Shown piece by piece: positions 12,801 through 24,700 of a DNA stretch of 64,000 bases. Within the stretch, counting starts at the first letter, position 1. Every line of letters starts with the position of its first letter. The position numbers were made by a program, and so were the translations under genes. The notes under the pieces were generated by a model. The model was not told the origin of the DNA, made no database searches, and worked only from the letters and a program-made list of their open reading frames with translations. Origin of the DNA: Struthio camelus (lineage: Eukaryota > Chordata > Aves > Struthioniformes > Struthionidae); the NCBI RefSeq assembly GCF_040807025.1, contig NC_090952.1, positions 27,029,068-27,093,067 on the forward strand, written 5' to 3'.

Positions 12801-15578
12801 TGACAGAGCTGCAGCTTTGAAGACAAGAATATCAAATGCAGAAGGAGTCCTAGTTATAGTTTAAATGTGCATGAGAGAAGTAGAAGCAGCAAAGCATCTG
12901 GGGCATCCTAAATGGGGACATGTTTAAACTAGTTTAATAGTGGCTTTCATGAGCTTTTCCCGCCATTATTGTTAATGCATGCAGTGAAGGGACTGCTTAT
13001 TTATCCTGTTATCATGAGATAATGCATGAGCTGCCGTAAGTTTTCAGTACAGTTACCATCTAGTTACCCTGAAATAACAAATAATAACTCAAGGCCATAT
13101 GCTCTTCTCCTGTGAGATAAGGTTGTGTGGTGTGCAAATATGCTTAAGCAGAAAGCAGTTTGCTTGAACTGCACTAAAAAATATCACTTTCAAGGGCAAA
13201 ACAAGTAAACAAAAGAGAATCTGAGGCATTACCAACAAAACTGTGTCCTACCTTTCCTCCAACCTGACCGAAGGAACAAGGAAAAGCAACACAGTCATGT
13301 ACCAGCCTGCACTGCCCCTTCTCCCAGATGAACTCAACTTGCAGAACAGTGTGGCACAAAGGCAGCTGTGCTCTCCTCTATCGCAGAGCTGGAGGAGGAC
13401 CCGACTGGCCTGGACCTCTACTGAAACCTTACAGGATATTGGCTAGGTGATCTGGGAGTTTTCAGGAGGGACAAAATAAACAAGTTTACTTTGAGCAATC
13501 AATACTAATACATAATCCATGTTATGTCATCCTGGAGATTGTTTCTTTTTGGACGCCAAATTTTTCCTTCATGACTCACAGTACGCTCGCTCCTAGCTGC
13601 ACGTGGATCCCCTCACATGGTGTTATTTTCAGGGTCAGGTTTATTATGGCTTTATATCAGTTCCCACAATGCATGAGGTTCTTTCATACCAAGTATCCAG
13701 GCTCAAAAAAACCACGCCCTAGTAAACAACATGGTCTGTGGCATAGTCTGTCTTGTCCTTTACCATCTGTTGCTCTAATAATAATATTACAGAAAAGGTG
13801 TGCTACACAATATTTGGTCTATTTTGGACCGTGGTCATTACTGAGAAGCTATGGCTTTATATAAAGATTATTATTTGTACTACTAAATTTATACTATGGA
13901 CTAATTCCTGATAATATTTCCAGGAAGAATGAAAAATCCCACAGACTTACCGTGGCAGTTCTATTGCCAAGCATGTATTTCAGTGGAGTTAATAAGATGA
14001 CTCACTGGATCCTTTGGTAAAAATATGAATTGTCATCTTGTCACTGATAAAAACATGAACCTCCTAGGGAAAGCTGCAGGAAAAAAAACAAACAATTCTT
14101 TTTGAGATAAATGTTAACTACCAGTCACCTGCTGTACACAATAAATCATGCATTATGACTTGGCAGTCCTGCAGTCATAACAATAGCCTTTTAAGTCACA
14201 AATGACAAGGTAAAAGCTATCAGTGGAAAGGCACAGTAGTGCTTAGAAAGACTCTGGCTTTCAGGTCATACTTAATCCTCTGCAAGGATGTTAACATCTT
14301 GCTATTTTCTCTATGGGATTAAGGAATTCAGTATTACATATAGACTTACAAATTAGCAGGGACACCATGGAATCATATCAAAAAAGAATAAGAACTAATA
14401 GCAACTCAGCAAAATTAAATATTATACATGGGGAAATGTTTTCATGTACTTTCTGAAAATGTGGGCAGATCACAGGAAGCTCTTGTTTCTTGGCAAACTA
14501 GGTTGTTGGTTCATTTACAGTTAGCACAGGATTCAGCCTATTGCTGTAATTTCCATACACTGAATGGCCCTTTGACTGGCTATGCAGGAATTGTAAGTAT
14601 TTTTTTAAAATATTTGTGTGCTGTCATAAAAGCACTTTTTTGTATCTCCTATTCATTTCAAAGACGTGCTGACAGCTAGGGAGCTAGGTAGCTTTTTTTA
14701 GGCTTTCCTTCAAAGACTCTCATTCCAGCACCCCCTCCTACAAAGTTCCTAATACCTACATAGAGTTCCCTAAAGTGGCACAGGCAGGGCACCCGTACAG
14801 TACATGATTTAGTATAGCTGCAAATTTACTCCTTGCTGCAGCATGGTGCTCTACAATCTCATCTTTTGTACTAAAAATATATATGCTTCTGATTAAAGAT
14901 AACTTTGGAAGTATGACTTCAGTGCAAATAAGCATGATCTGCAGGAAAACCAGAAATAATAGCCCAAGGAGGTATGGACGGCATTATTCATTTTATGAAG
15001 AATATTGTGTTTTTTTCCACCACAATTCAGATTTATGTCACTGCCATTTTACTCCTACCAGCAGCCTAGTACTTGGCTTTCTGTCAGTCGGCCCTGCTGT
15101 GCCAGGACCAGTCTGCAGCTCTGATTTGCCTTCCAGCTCATCATGGGCTCCTAATTGAATGAATGCATGTTCCCTGACTTGCTCCCCAAGTCTGTGCAAT
15201 GATAGCTCACATTTGCAGGCAGGAATATAGGGTTAAGTCTGGCAAGAGCTGAGGTCCAGTAAGTCTGAAAATGTGAAGCCAGTGATGTCTTCAACAGGAA
15301 GGAAAAGTAGTTCTGGACTGCTTAGATAAAAAAGGCTCAACATGTGGAGTGTGGTCTTCTGGAGGAAAAGTCAGACAAATATATACTCAGTTACTTTAAA
15401 AAAAAAAGTCAAAAATTTTCATTTAGTCTTTTTAACAATGAATAATTGTTATTTCTTTCTGTGTGAGGGTGGAAGGTTTAATGGATATATGATATCCATT
15501 AATGGATACATCATCATGATAGAATAAATTATCACTGTAGGAGAATTAATGGCTTCTCCTTGTGATATTTAGGGGAAG

Positions 15579-15624
15579 GAGAGAGAGAGAGAGAGAGAGA
15601 CCTTTATATATATATATATATATT
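15579..15624. repeat. (GA)n followed by (TA)n microsatellite
   Basis: About eleven GA units to 15600 are followed by CCTT and then about ten TA units. This is a compound microsatellite inside the probable TENT5D intron. Confidence 0.93.
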
Positions 15625-17294
15625 TTAGAAGAATACCCTTTATTATATAATATGTTCATAAAAGCAGCAGGTGAGACTGATGAAGTGCTTTGGCTGTTGG
15701 GATATTATTCTCAATGGTTGCCTTTTATTGGCGCAGTCATTACAGCAAAAAGTGTACCCTTTCATAATTTGTTACTCGTGGTTTCCAAGATTTTTCTATT
15801 TGAAGTAAAAACAACAATCAAAACCTACTACATCAATGTTTACATTTTATCTCAAAGATATTATTTTTCTACTCCTGAATTCAAAATGTGAATTGTGATG
15901 GCACACACTGACAAACTCATTTCAAAGTCTTTTATGCTTGTGTTCCTGTGCATAATGAGCAAAAGAGCAAGATGAGAATCAGCAGGGTCCAGTAGCTAAT
16001 GCAGGAGGCTCTGCTCCTTGGGCTTCACCCTGACATCTCACATCAGGAACGTTGCTGGAGAGCCCAGGCGGCAGCTGCTCCTGGGTGCACCTCTTCCCAG
16101 GCACCCATCACGAGACACGCTGCCCCTCGGACTCGACGGGTGCCTGCGTCCCGCAGCTCGGCCACTGCTCCCCCCTGCCCAGGGCAGCTCCAGCTGCTTC
16201 CCCAGGTCTGCAGGGCTCAGCGTGGGGTCCCTCTCCCCTCCCTGACAAACGCTTGCCTTCCGCTCTCAGCCTGCCAGTCTCTAACTGCAACATATGATTG
16301 CTCTGCTCTGCTCTTCAGACTAACGCCAAAATCTATTTACTCCCTCTAGATACCAGTGACTCAATTTGAAACTCACTTATCAAAAATTCTCATTATTATG
16401 ACTAAACTGCAGCAAAAGCAGGCAAGCTAAAGAATGGAACAATCCTCCTTTTCCGTCTATTAACCATCTTCCTAATTCCCCCTCCTCCTCAAATGCCAGG
16501 GGAAGAGGGATGAGCTACGCAGAGGGCCATAACAGTCCTAATTCTGGGCTGTCTCAGGGAAAGCGGGCATTACGAAGTCAGAAACCCTCCACAGGCCTCC
16601 TCCCCTCATCCGCACCCATAAAGTCCCAGCCACTGGCAAAGGCGGCAGCAGGATGGCCCAAAGAAACAGTGGCAGGAAAGCTGTAGAGGATACCAGGTTT
16701 ACAGCCACATCTGGTTGGGGGGGGTCCCAACACAATACACGCAGCAAACTGAGCTGATGTTTTTTGTTGTTGTTGCACGCTTGGAGAGCCAGGAAGACAA
16801 ATGCACTCATGTCCCATAAAGATCTCGCTGCGTTACGCCTGCTCCTTTCTGCATATTTTATAAAAGTATTTGCTATTGAGCAGTTACCCTGTTTCACTCC
16901 TGAAGTATTTTCATTTCATGGCAGAGGACATGAACTCTGCACATAGTCTCCCAGTTGATCTGTTAAGCAGTCTAGGATCCCTTGGGATAAAGGCTCTTCA
17001 TGATTCCTAAGCACGTTGCTAGTTTAAATCGAGTTAGAAGAAACTTTTGTATTGTGGACAAAGTTTGGCTGGCACCCTCCACAGACTGTTTTGCACATAA
17101 CTGATAACACAGGAAATCAGGGTCCCATCCAGAGATTACTTTGTCTTCAATTGTTTGTTTATGTTATTATTGGTGTTATTTATAATGTTGAAATATAATT
17201 ATAACTCATTTTATGAATTAATGTTCATACTTCTCATATTAAAAAGATATTCCCTGACTACATAATACAGTAGTGGGATTTCTTTTTAATAGTA

Positions 17295-17334
17295 TTTTCC
17301 CAATTTTATGAGATACACTGTAAAATTGGGAAAA
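17295..17334. repeat. Perfect 14-bp inverted repeat (hairpin)
   Basis: TTTTCCCAATTTTA at 17295-17308 and its exact complement TAAAATTGGGAAAA at 17321-17334 flank a 12-nt loop. The flanking AT-rich bases extend the stem with mismatches. It could be a palindromic transposon end, a small-RNA precursor or chance. Confidence 0.75.
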
Positions 17335-18418
17335 ATATATGGAATATTTATTAATTTAAAGCATTTGTGGTAGACGAGTTCATTCTTAATTTTCTATCAG
17401 TAAGAGCTGGGATTCCTCTAGCAAATAGATTTTTGGTAACTGAAACATCTTCTAGAGTTCTGTGATGAAGTAAAAACAGCAGAACTCCACTCAGACTACA
17501 CCAGGAAAAGGACTATAGCTGCAGTACCAAGACCATGGCACCGCTACTTTTTTGTGGTGAAGGTAGAATGAAATGTCACCGCCGACATTATTTCCAGAAT
17601 GTGGAGAGAAGATAAAACAGTGATAAACCAAAGAAAAGGGGTAAGGCCCTGCAGCGAAGATGTGTGCATTCATGACTTTTCCATCACTATCAATAATGCA
17701 TAATGACCATCATGCGGATAAGGACATCAAATTTTGAGACACACTGAGTCAAAGTTTCTGTCACCAAATGTGAAAAAACATTCAACACAACATTGGATGT
17801 CAAAAAGGCAGGACCTGCTAGATAAGCAAAGATTCAGTAAAAAGGGTAAAGGAAAAGAAAAACAGCTGATGTTGACATAAATTGACAGCTGCTGTACCAG
17901 TTTGTAGTGTTACATGGAGGAAAAGCATTCTTTTGTTAGTATGTTCTCTCCTTATATACCATATTCTAATGTTGCATGCTTGTGGACTATAGGTAACCTA
18001 AACTGCTGACACTTCATTGTATCTTAGAGTCTGCAGCAGTACTTGGAATAATTATTTTTGCATAAAGGTCATGGTAGCTAAGACAGAAAGCCAGACCTTA
18101 ACTTAGAAAAGAAGATTTTTTTTTTTATGTTTTAATCCCAATGGCACAAATTCCTTTCTCACACCTCAGCTGTTTTTTGGAAGCCAGAGAAATTGCTCTG
18201 GTGTAAACGAGAGCCGATTTGGCCCAATATGTGCATGACTGGGCATTTCGCTTCAAAAAGATAAACTCCAAGCTCACTTCTACTCTGTGCAGTCCCACAG
18301 AACCATCCCTCATTTCATGGTACCTACAGTCTGATGACCAGATGTTTCTTGGTGTTTGCCTACAAATCTTGTAACCGTTCCTTGGGCTTGATCTTGTGTC
18401 ATTAAAACCAGTGGGAGT

Positions 18419-18454
18419 TATATATATGTGTATATATATATATAACATATATGT
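18419..18454. repeat. (TA)n-rich microsatellite
   Basis: TA tracts interrupted by TGTG and CAT. A 177-codon minus-strand open frame runs through this tract and is therefore judged spurious. Confidence 0.85.
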
Positions 18455-20175
18455 ATCACTGACATGCACATAACAAATACTATGCCCATATGCAGATTTC
18501 TGTGAAGCTAATGGCAGTTTTACAAATAGTGTCAATAATCTCAGGGCGATCCAGGTGAGAGCAAAGTGGTACTCAACATGAATGAAGGAGGCAGAGCAGA
18601 AAGCAAGCTGTCTGTCAATATTTTCAGCCCTCACTATGGCTAAGCGCTGATGACACACAGCCGCAAACCTGTCCCAGAGGCGATGAGTACTCGTTTGTAC
18701 GCAGGAGCCCTATAGGTAGAGCTGAGGAGAGAGCCTGATAATCACATCTGAGAACTGAGAAGGCAGTGGAACTAATCTGGATTCGCAGTATTTTGCAAAT
18801 AAGGGTAGAATTTCATTCCTTCAAGCAACATTAATTAATGAATGAATTTCCACTGTCAGCCTAAACAATTTACTGCTTAATTTACTCTCCAGAACAACCC
18901 AACTTCAATGCGATCATTCAGAGAATTTGGTCCACTTGACTATCCCCAGTTTACAGTGAATTCATAAATTATCTGAGCCTAGCGAGTCAGTAGATGCTTC
19001 TGAATCAAACAGGAGCTGTTCGTGCACTCTCCAGGCCAGGAATTTAAGTTCAGGCCTTTGCTCACAAGGGTAGGCCTTAGACATCTCTCTTTCTGGCAGC
19101 TGAATCATAATTACAGACCAGATAATCCTTAATACAATGCTGTATGTCTGATGCCTAATGAGGCAACAAAACTAAATTTACTGTCAAGTTATGCCTTTAC
19201 TGCAGAGCTGAGCGGGGATGGTGTACAAGCAACACTACCATGAGGTCAAAGGTCTGCAGCAAGAGCAAGTTAGAAGAATTATTACTGTTCTCTTTAAGTC
19301 AAGCTGTGGAAATGCAAGAAGGAGAAGATATAAATTAGAAGATATAATCCAAGGTCTGCTATTCTCCCCTCCACACACAAAGCCCTTACTGCTTCCTCCT
19401 GGGTGCTATGGCCACAGCATACAGGAGGACAAAAGAGCAAGGGGATGGTTTTTACCTTTCCGAGCGGGACATACAGAAGTCACATCTGACTCTTTAGCTT
19501 AAGGGAAGCACAAGAGCATAGCGCGTGGGAGAGAGTCCCTGCTCTCCATTCTTTCATTATTCATTTCTTGGCCTTTAACAGTGATCCACATCATTATTCA
19601 TACCTACCTGGCTGCTTTTTATGGCAGCCATGAACAAAACTATTATTGTTAATGCAGCACGCAGAATACAATGTGTATGCCTTTGTAGTCAAGCATGCTC
19701 TTTTTGACAGAATAATAAATATGTGTAACGATTTGCAGGGGCTTACAGATGTACCCCAGAGACACGCTAGCGGAGGGGAGAAGGCAGTGAGCACAGTACA
19801 TTTCTTTACCTGTAGGGAAGGGAGAACGCAACCTAGTCTTGCTAATCACGAGTTGCTGGAAAACAGTTTTTGTTTTGCGCACACGCGCACGTATTTGAAG
19901 AGCGCTTCTGAACAGCCTCGGTGAGGGAGTCCCGGTGTTGGTCTGTCTGTGACCTACAGGCTCTGAGCTCCTCGGGGATCACGGACGGGCCCTTTCTGAA
20001 CGCCCAGGAAAGGCTTAATACACGACGGCTACTTTATGCCACCTAGACGAGACGATAACGCCTTGCAGCGTCTCACTGGGCGATGAGTACTGAACGCTGC
20101 CCTTCTATGAAATCGGTGAGGAGGGTCTTACTCGCCCAAAAAATTCAGGAAGCTTTTAGGACTCAGGCGAATGAA

Positions 20176-20221
20176 CCCCCCCCCCCCCCCAAAATAAGCC
20201 GGTGCAGCGACCCCCCCCCCC
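20176..20221. repeat. Two long homopolymer C tracts
   Basis: Fifteen consecutive C (20176-20190) and eleven consecutive C (20211-20221) are separated by 20 nt, at the left edge of the CpG island. On the minus strand these are G15 and G11, able to form G-quadruplexes and prone to sequencing length errors. Confidence 0.95.
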
Positions 20222-20945
20222 AACACACTCACATACGCACAAAGCATAGCAAATTTGCCAGGCTGCCGCTCCGCGTTAGCCGGTGAAGCCCACGGCAGCG
20301 CGCTGCCGCCGACGGGGCTTCCGACGTGACAAAGTTCTGCCGCGAGCGGCCCCGGCCCCGCTCGCCCTCCCGCTCCTCCCTCACGAAGTTGCCGGTGCCG
20401 CCGGCGGTTGGTGGGGGGGGGAGGGGGGGGACGCGGAGGGCGGCTGCCTCCGGGGGAGCTTTCCCGCCTCTCGGAGCCGGGGAGGGCGCCGGGCCGGCGG
20501 CGAGCGGCCGCTCCGCTCCGTCCTGCCGTGCGCCGAGCCTCCCTCCGCGGCTCCGGCTCCGCGGGGACGGCGCGAAGCGGCTGCCAGACCGGTGAGGGGG
20601 TCGGGGGGCGCGCGCCGGGAAGGGACCCCCCCCCTTCCTCCTGCTCCCCCCCGCCCCCGGCGCCTCAGGAGCCCGCGGGGAGGCGGCCGCCCGCCCCAGC
20701 CCGCCCAGCCGCCGCGGCGCCGGGGACTCACCGGCAGGGGCGGGCGCCCCCTCTGCCTCCGCTCTGCGTCCTCCGGCCGCCAACCCGGTGCAGCCCGCGG
20801 CGGCCGCGCAGCCCGGCACGGCGTTTGGGGCGGGAGGGAGGGAGGCGCCGCCGAGCCGGGGCCGCCGCCGCCGCCGCTGCTGTCCGCGGCCAACCCGGTG
20901 CTGAAGCGACCCGCCCCCCTCCGCCGGCCCTTGTAGCGTAAACCA

Positions 20946-20959
20946 GTGGCCATGGCAAC
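20946..20959. promoter_or_regulatory. Perfect RFX X-box
   Basis: GTGGCC-AT-GGCAAC fits the RFX consensus GTNRCC(0-3)RGYAAC at every position. It sits within the CpG island, just upstream of the minus-strand donor. RFX factors drive ciliary and spermatid genes, which would suit a testis-expressed gene such as TENT5D. Binding is inferred from the motif only. Confidence 0.6.
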
Positions 20960-21130
20960 CCCGCGTCACACAGCCCGAGGTGGGGCCGGCCCGCCGCGCC
21001 GCGCCAGCGGGGCTCCCGCCGGCCGCCAACGGCCGCCGCGCGCCGCCTCACGGGGGAGGCCGCGCGCCGCCGCCAACCGCCGCCCCTCTCCCCCAACGGG
21101 CGAAGCCCCCCGCTGCCGCCCGAGCCGGCT

Positions 21131-21138
21131 GCCGCCAT
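21131..21138 (-). promoter_or_regulatory. YY1-type ATGGCGGC element
   Basis: GCCGCCAT on the plus strand reads ATGGCGGC on the minus strand, preceded by AATT. YY1 sites with this core often lie just downstream of CpG-island transcription starts and point in the direction of transcription, here towards TENT5D. Confidence 0.4.
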
Positions 21139-21700
21139 AATTTGTTAGGAAAAGGGGTTTCCCGCTGCGCGGGGCCGCGTTGCCGTAGCTCTGGAGTAAC
21201 GGGGGCTGGCTGTCCGGGGACAACCGAGGAGAGACGCTTCTCGGTGCGCCCTGCGGCTTTGCCCCGGCCCTGGCGTCCCCGCAGCCTCGTGCCCGGCTCC
21301 TCCACGAGGCGCAACGCTTTCCTCACCCCTTGCCTGCTCGCGTCTTAACTCGCACCCCCGGCGCCAAGGCCGCGGCAAGGCCTTCCCGCCCGGGAGAGCC
21401 GCCTGCGAGGCCGAGCAGGGGCGAGGAAGGGCCGCGGCGTGCCAAGGAGCTGCCGCGCGACCACCCGCTTCAAGGGATTCACGAAGGACGTGTTCACACG
21501 GGATCGTCCCAGCCATCGGCGAGCTCGGTGCAGGTGCTGGCGACGCCACCGCCACTTGCTCCCCCTCCATTTTAATTCCACGGTGCCCGGCCCCTGGCAG
21601 CAGCTCCGTGCGGACGCGGGCGCCCACCTCGCCTCACAGCCCCCGGGCGAACCGGCCAAGCTCCTTCGCAACAGGAACGCGAGAACAGTAATCGCTACAA

Positions 21701-24700
21701 ACCGTGCCACACAGAGCCGGCTGTTGGCTGCGTGGTAGAGATGTCCCTGGACATCCAGCCCCCGGGGGAAAAAAAAGTCATATTCCCTCAGTCACAGCTG
21801 TTTTCATCCTCTTGCTACTCATTTTTTGTCTCACGTTCCCTGAGCAGGGTCAAAACAGAACTCTTGCGGCTCAGAGATCCTTCCTGAGTGAAGCGTCTTT
21901 GGTTTTGTCCTCGTTACTTGCATGGCAGGAGCACTAAGCCACCCGAGGTCAGACCCTCACCTGGGGGTTGCTGTGTATATGCACAGCAAGAGGACCTAAG
22001 GGTAACAGGGCAGTTGGCTTTTCTTGCTGTCTCAGCACACCTGACAGACATTAAAGCACTGACGAATGCTGTGAGTGAGCCCACCTGCCCCTGATGCTCA
22101 GTGAGTGTGAGTGAGGCCTCAGCTCTGCCCAACTCAACCGCTTGCGTAGCATCTCCACGCTGCAGTGAGGAGACGTGAAACTTCGGAGGTGCAAAATACG
22201 GGGAGTAAGGTGATTTAGCTAAACTCAGGCGAAAAAATCTGTGACGTAACCACAAGGAACTGCAGACTGGTCACTTAAAACTCAATGTTGTGACTTAGAC
22301 ACAACAAAATACCTCCCCTTAGAGGAGTTTGGTTTCTGTGTAGCCTTCAAACTTGGAAGAAGGACCTTCATGCAGATCCTGTGTACTCCTCAGTATGCAG
22401 TATGTGATGTCACTAACCCAGCTGTAGGTTTAAAAGGTAGCTTAAAAAAATCTGTTGTCTAACTGCGAGCATCTAAATTTTCCTATCCTTGATCAATTAC
22501 TTAAGTGACTGGATGGAAAAAAGTCCAGTATGGAATGAGGTTATAGTATTTGTGCTTTTTTTGGTCATTTTCATTCCACTGAAATACTAAATACGTTATA
22601 CTTGTTTTGTACATTGTCTTAGTTTGCTTTTGCAACTACGTGTAACTAAAATGAAAGATAATTTACTTTAGTGTTCTGAGAAGCTATGCCAAATGGATAA
22701 GCCATAATTATTTTTGAAAAAAATGCAGATTTAGTACTACAGTGACTCATAACAGTGAGCATACTTTGACAAAAAAAAAAAGGTTACATAAGTATTTGAG
22801 CTGAATTTTAGCATAGGCAAATATATAATAATAACCTTAAATAGCTAAGTTTATAGTTTAACTTACAGCACCCGGCTAGCTTTAGGCTGGCTCTTGGGTA
22901 TCACACAAAATCAAGATTTAACCTTTTGTCTCAGAAGTGTAGGATCTGCCGCACTGAAATCTGACCCTCGTTAAGCATAACAATTGCCAAACCAGCTGTT
23001 ATGCTTTATGGCCCTTAACAAACATCTTCAGTGTCTCTTTCCTCTTAAGAACAGTTTTATGAATCCGGCGATAAAGTTCTGTTGCAGCAATTCTGAAGCA
23101 TTGTCCAGCAATTAAAAAATCCTGCCTGTGAATTGACTTTGTTTTGTGTCATAAATACAGGCCAAATATTCATCATTAGTTTACAGTCCTAGGTGTCACA
23201 GTAGAAGCAAATGGGTGATGAGATTTTTGTGACTCTCAAACCCTCAGAAACTCAAAATGCAAACCCATTCTCGGCTATAACAACTTTATTTCCCCGTGTA
23301 TTGCTTCCTGGCTCTTGGAGGCTAGCTGGAAGGCCAGAAGCCCTGCAGGCAGCCCACCTGAGTAGTGATGAAGGGAGGGGAGTTATTCTGTCGCCTGCAG
23401 ACACTCAGCCAATGCCAGAATGAAGCCCACAGCTCTGCCCTGCTCTACTGTTGTATGTAGCTATCGAGTGCTTAATTGGGCTAATTAGTTAGATAACTTT
23501 TTGCTGCATTTTGAAAACAGTGAATTACTAAATAAAAGCTAAGTTGTGGTGGGGGAGAAGGAGGGTTGCTTTTCTTCTTTCCCACTACATATCACTAAAT
23601 ACTTGCCAGAACCATGGCATGGTGAGGTGAGAGCACACTATTTGATATACAGAGAAAGGCTTATTTTCAAATGGCTAATGAACCTGATTTAGTGTCAGGC
23701 AGGGAGAGCTGGACTTTCTTGGAACTGTGCCTTTACCTCTTTGCGCATTTCAGGGGGAGGTAGATATAAATCTGTGCCATCGTGATGTCACCGTGCTACT
23801 ATGAATGGACGTAGGCAGGCAGGCCAGAGAAATGATCACAGGGCTAGAAGATACATATTTTTCAACAACTAGAAAAGTCATGGAAGGTGTTAAATGAACA
23901 AGAAGTACGTCTATCTGACAAAGTCCTGGATCCACTGTAGTCAATGGGACTTTTGCCACTGAGTTCAATAAGGCCAGAATTTCACCCAGAGCGCTTTATT
24001 TGTTTTGGAAATGAGGATTTTAAAGGCAATTTCTGAGGCTGTGGGTCTCCTCTGCTGATGTGATGTACAAGAAATGATCTCTAAAGCCTGAACTCGTGCT
24101 GTCTCCTCCTACTTTGGCCCTAATTCAGGAAAGCACTCAACACATACAAAAATACATTTCTAGTCAGCAAAGCTTTTGAGCAAACACCTAGGCTGAAGAT
24201 TCGCTTATCTCCAATTCATTGGTTAAGAAGTAAGGTATTACTCAACAGGAGTAAAAGTGGGATAATCTAGCTGTAAATCCTTATCATTTATATCATTTAT
24301 AACCACAGCTTAGTCATCTTTTGACCAATGACGCACAGCACTGACTTCTTGCTGAATAAAATTTTGGAAGCACAGCCAATTTTTCACAGAAGCCTGGAAC
24401 TGTGCCCTTTATCTGTTTTTATGAATGCACAGCTCCAAGTCTGTAGCATGCAGTGGATATCCTAATGCAAGGTCATGTTTTGCTAGAATAATAGCACCTA
24501 AATCCTAAACTGCAACAATTGGGTCCAGCCCCACTTTCAAATTTGATCAGATGTCATAGGGATTTCAATGTGCAGAACAAGTTCAGACTGCAAAAGTAAT
24601 AAAAGCAGTTTCAAAATGATGACGATTACCAAGCTTTAAAGCTAGAGATCAGTTGTAAAGGTCAGATCCTGATGTACACTTCCCCAATTCTCAGGTGTTT

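Larger units (their letters stand above)
6616..20269 (-). other. TENT5D: Probable 5' intron of TENT5D; no coding genes seen
   Basis: About 13.7 kb of mostly AT-rich noncoding DNA between the TENT5D coding exon and the CpG island at 20.3 kb. If the island is the promoter, this is intron 1 on the minus strand. Contents: a thrice-repeated GTATGGGATA at 7395-7430, small inverted repeats at 8580-8601 and 15480-15500, microsatellites near 9.8, 15.6 and 18.4 kb, and a long hairpin at 17295-17334. A more GC-rich, unassigned patch lies at about 16000-16300. Open frames of 100-177 codons here overlap simple repeats or lack any recognisable domain. Confidence 0.45.
20732..21140 (-). other. TENT5D: Putative noncoding first exon of TENT5D
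   Basis: On the minus strand CTGCCG is followed by GTGAGT (20731-20726), a near-ideal splice donor. Joined to the acceptor at 6595-6594, it would give a 5' UTR exon and an intron of about 14.1 kb. The exon's left limit is the donor. Its right limit (transcription start) is a guess based on the YY1-type element near 21131. No transcript evidence is available. Confidence 0.4.
20270..21700. promoter_or_regulatory. TENT5D: CpG island, probable TENT5D promoter
   Basis: GC content and CpG density rise sharply here compared with the AT-rich flanks. The sequence contains many CGG/CCG runs and long spurious open frames on both strands. It holds a minus-strand GTGAGT splice donor, an RFX X-box and a YY1-type site. 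It is the only CpG island between the two genes and lies upstream of TENT5D in the correct orientation, so it is the best promoter candidate. It could instead start an unrelated noncoding RNA. Confidence 0.75.

Noticed and set aside
18125-18658. A 177-codon minus-strand open frame
   Set aside because: It runs through a TA microsatellite and has no similarity I recognise. The composition is that of noncoding DNA.
20229-21710. Many long open frames on both strands in the 20-21.7 kb CpG island
   Set aside because: Six-frame openness is expected in GC-rich DNA. The products are Arg/Pro/Gly/Ala-rich with no domain, and the frames overlap one another.
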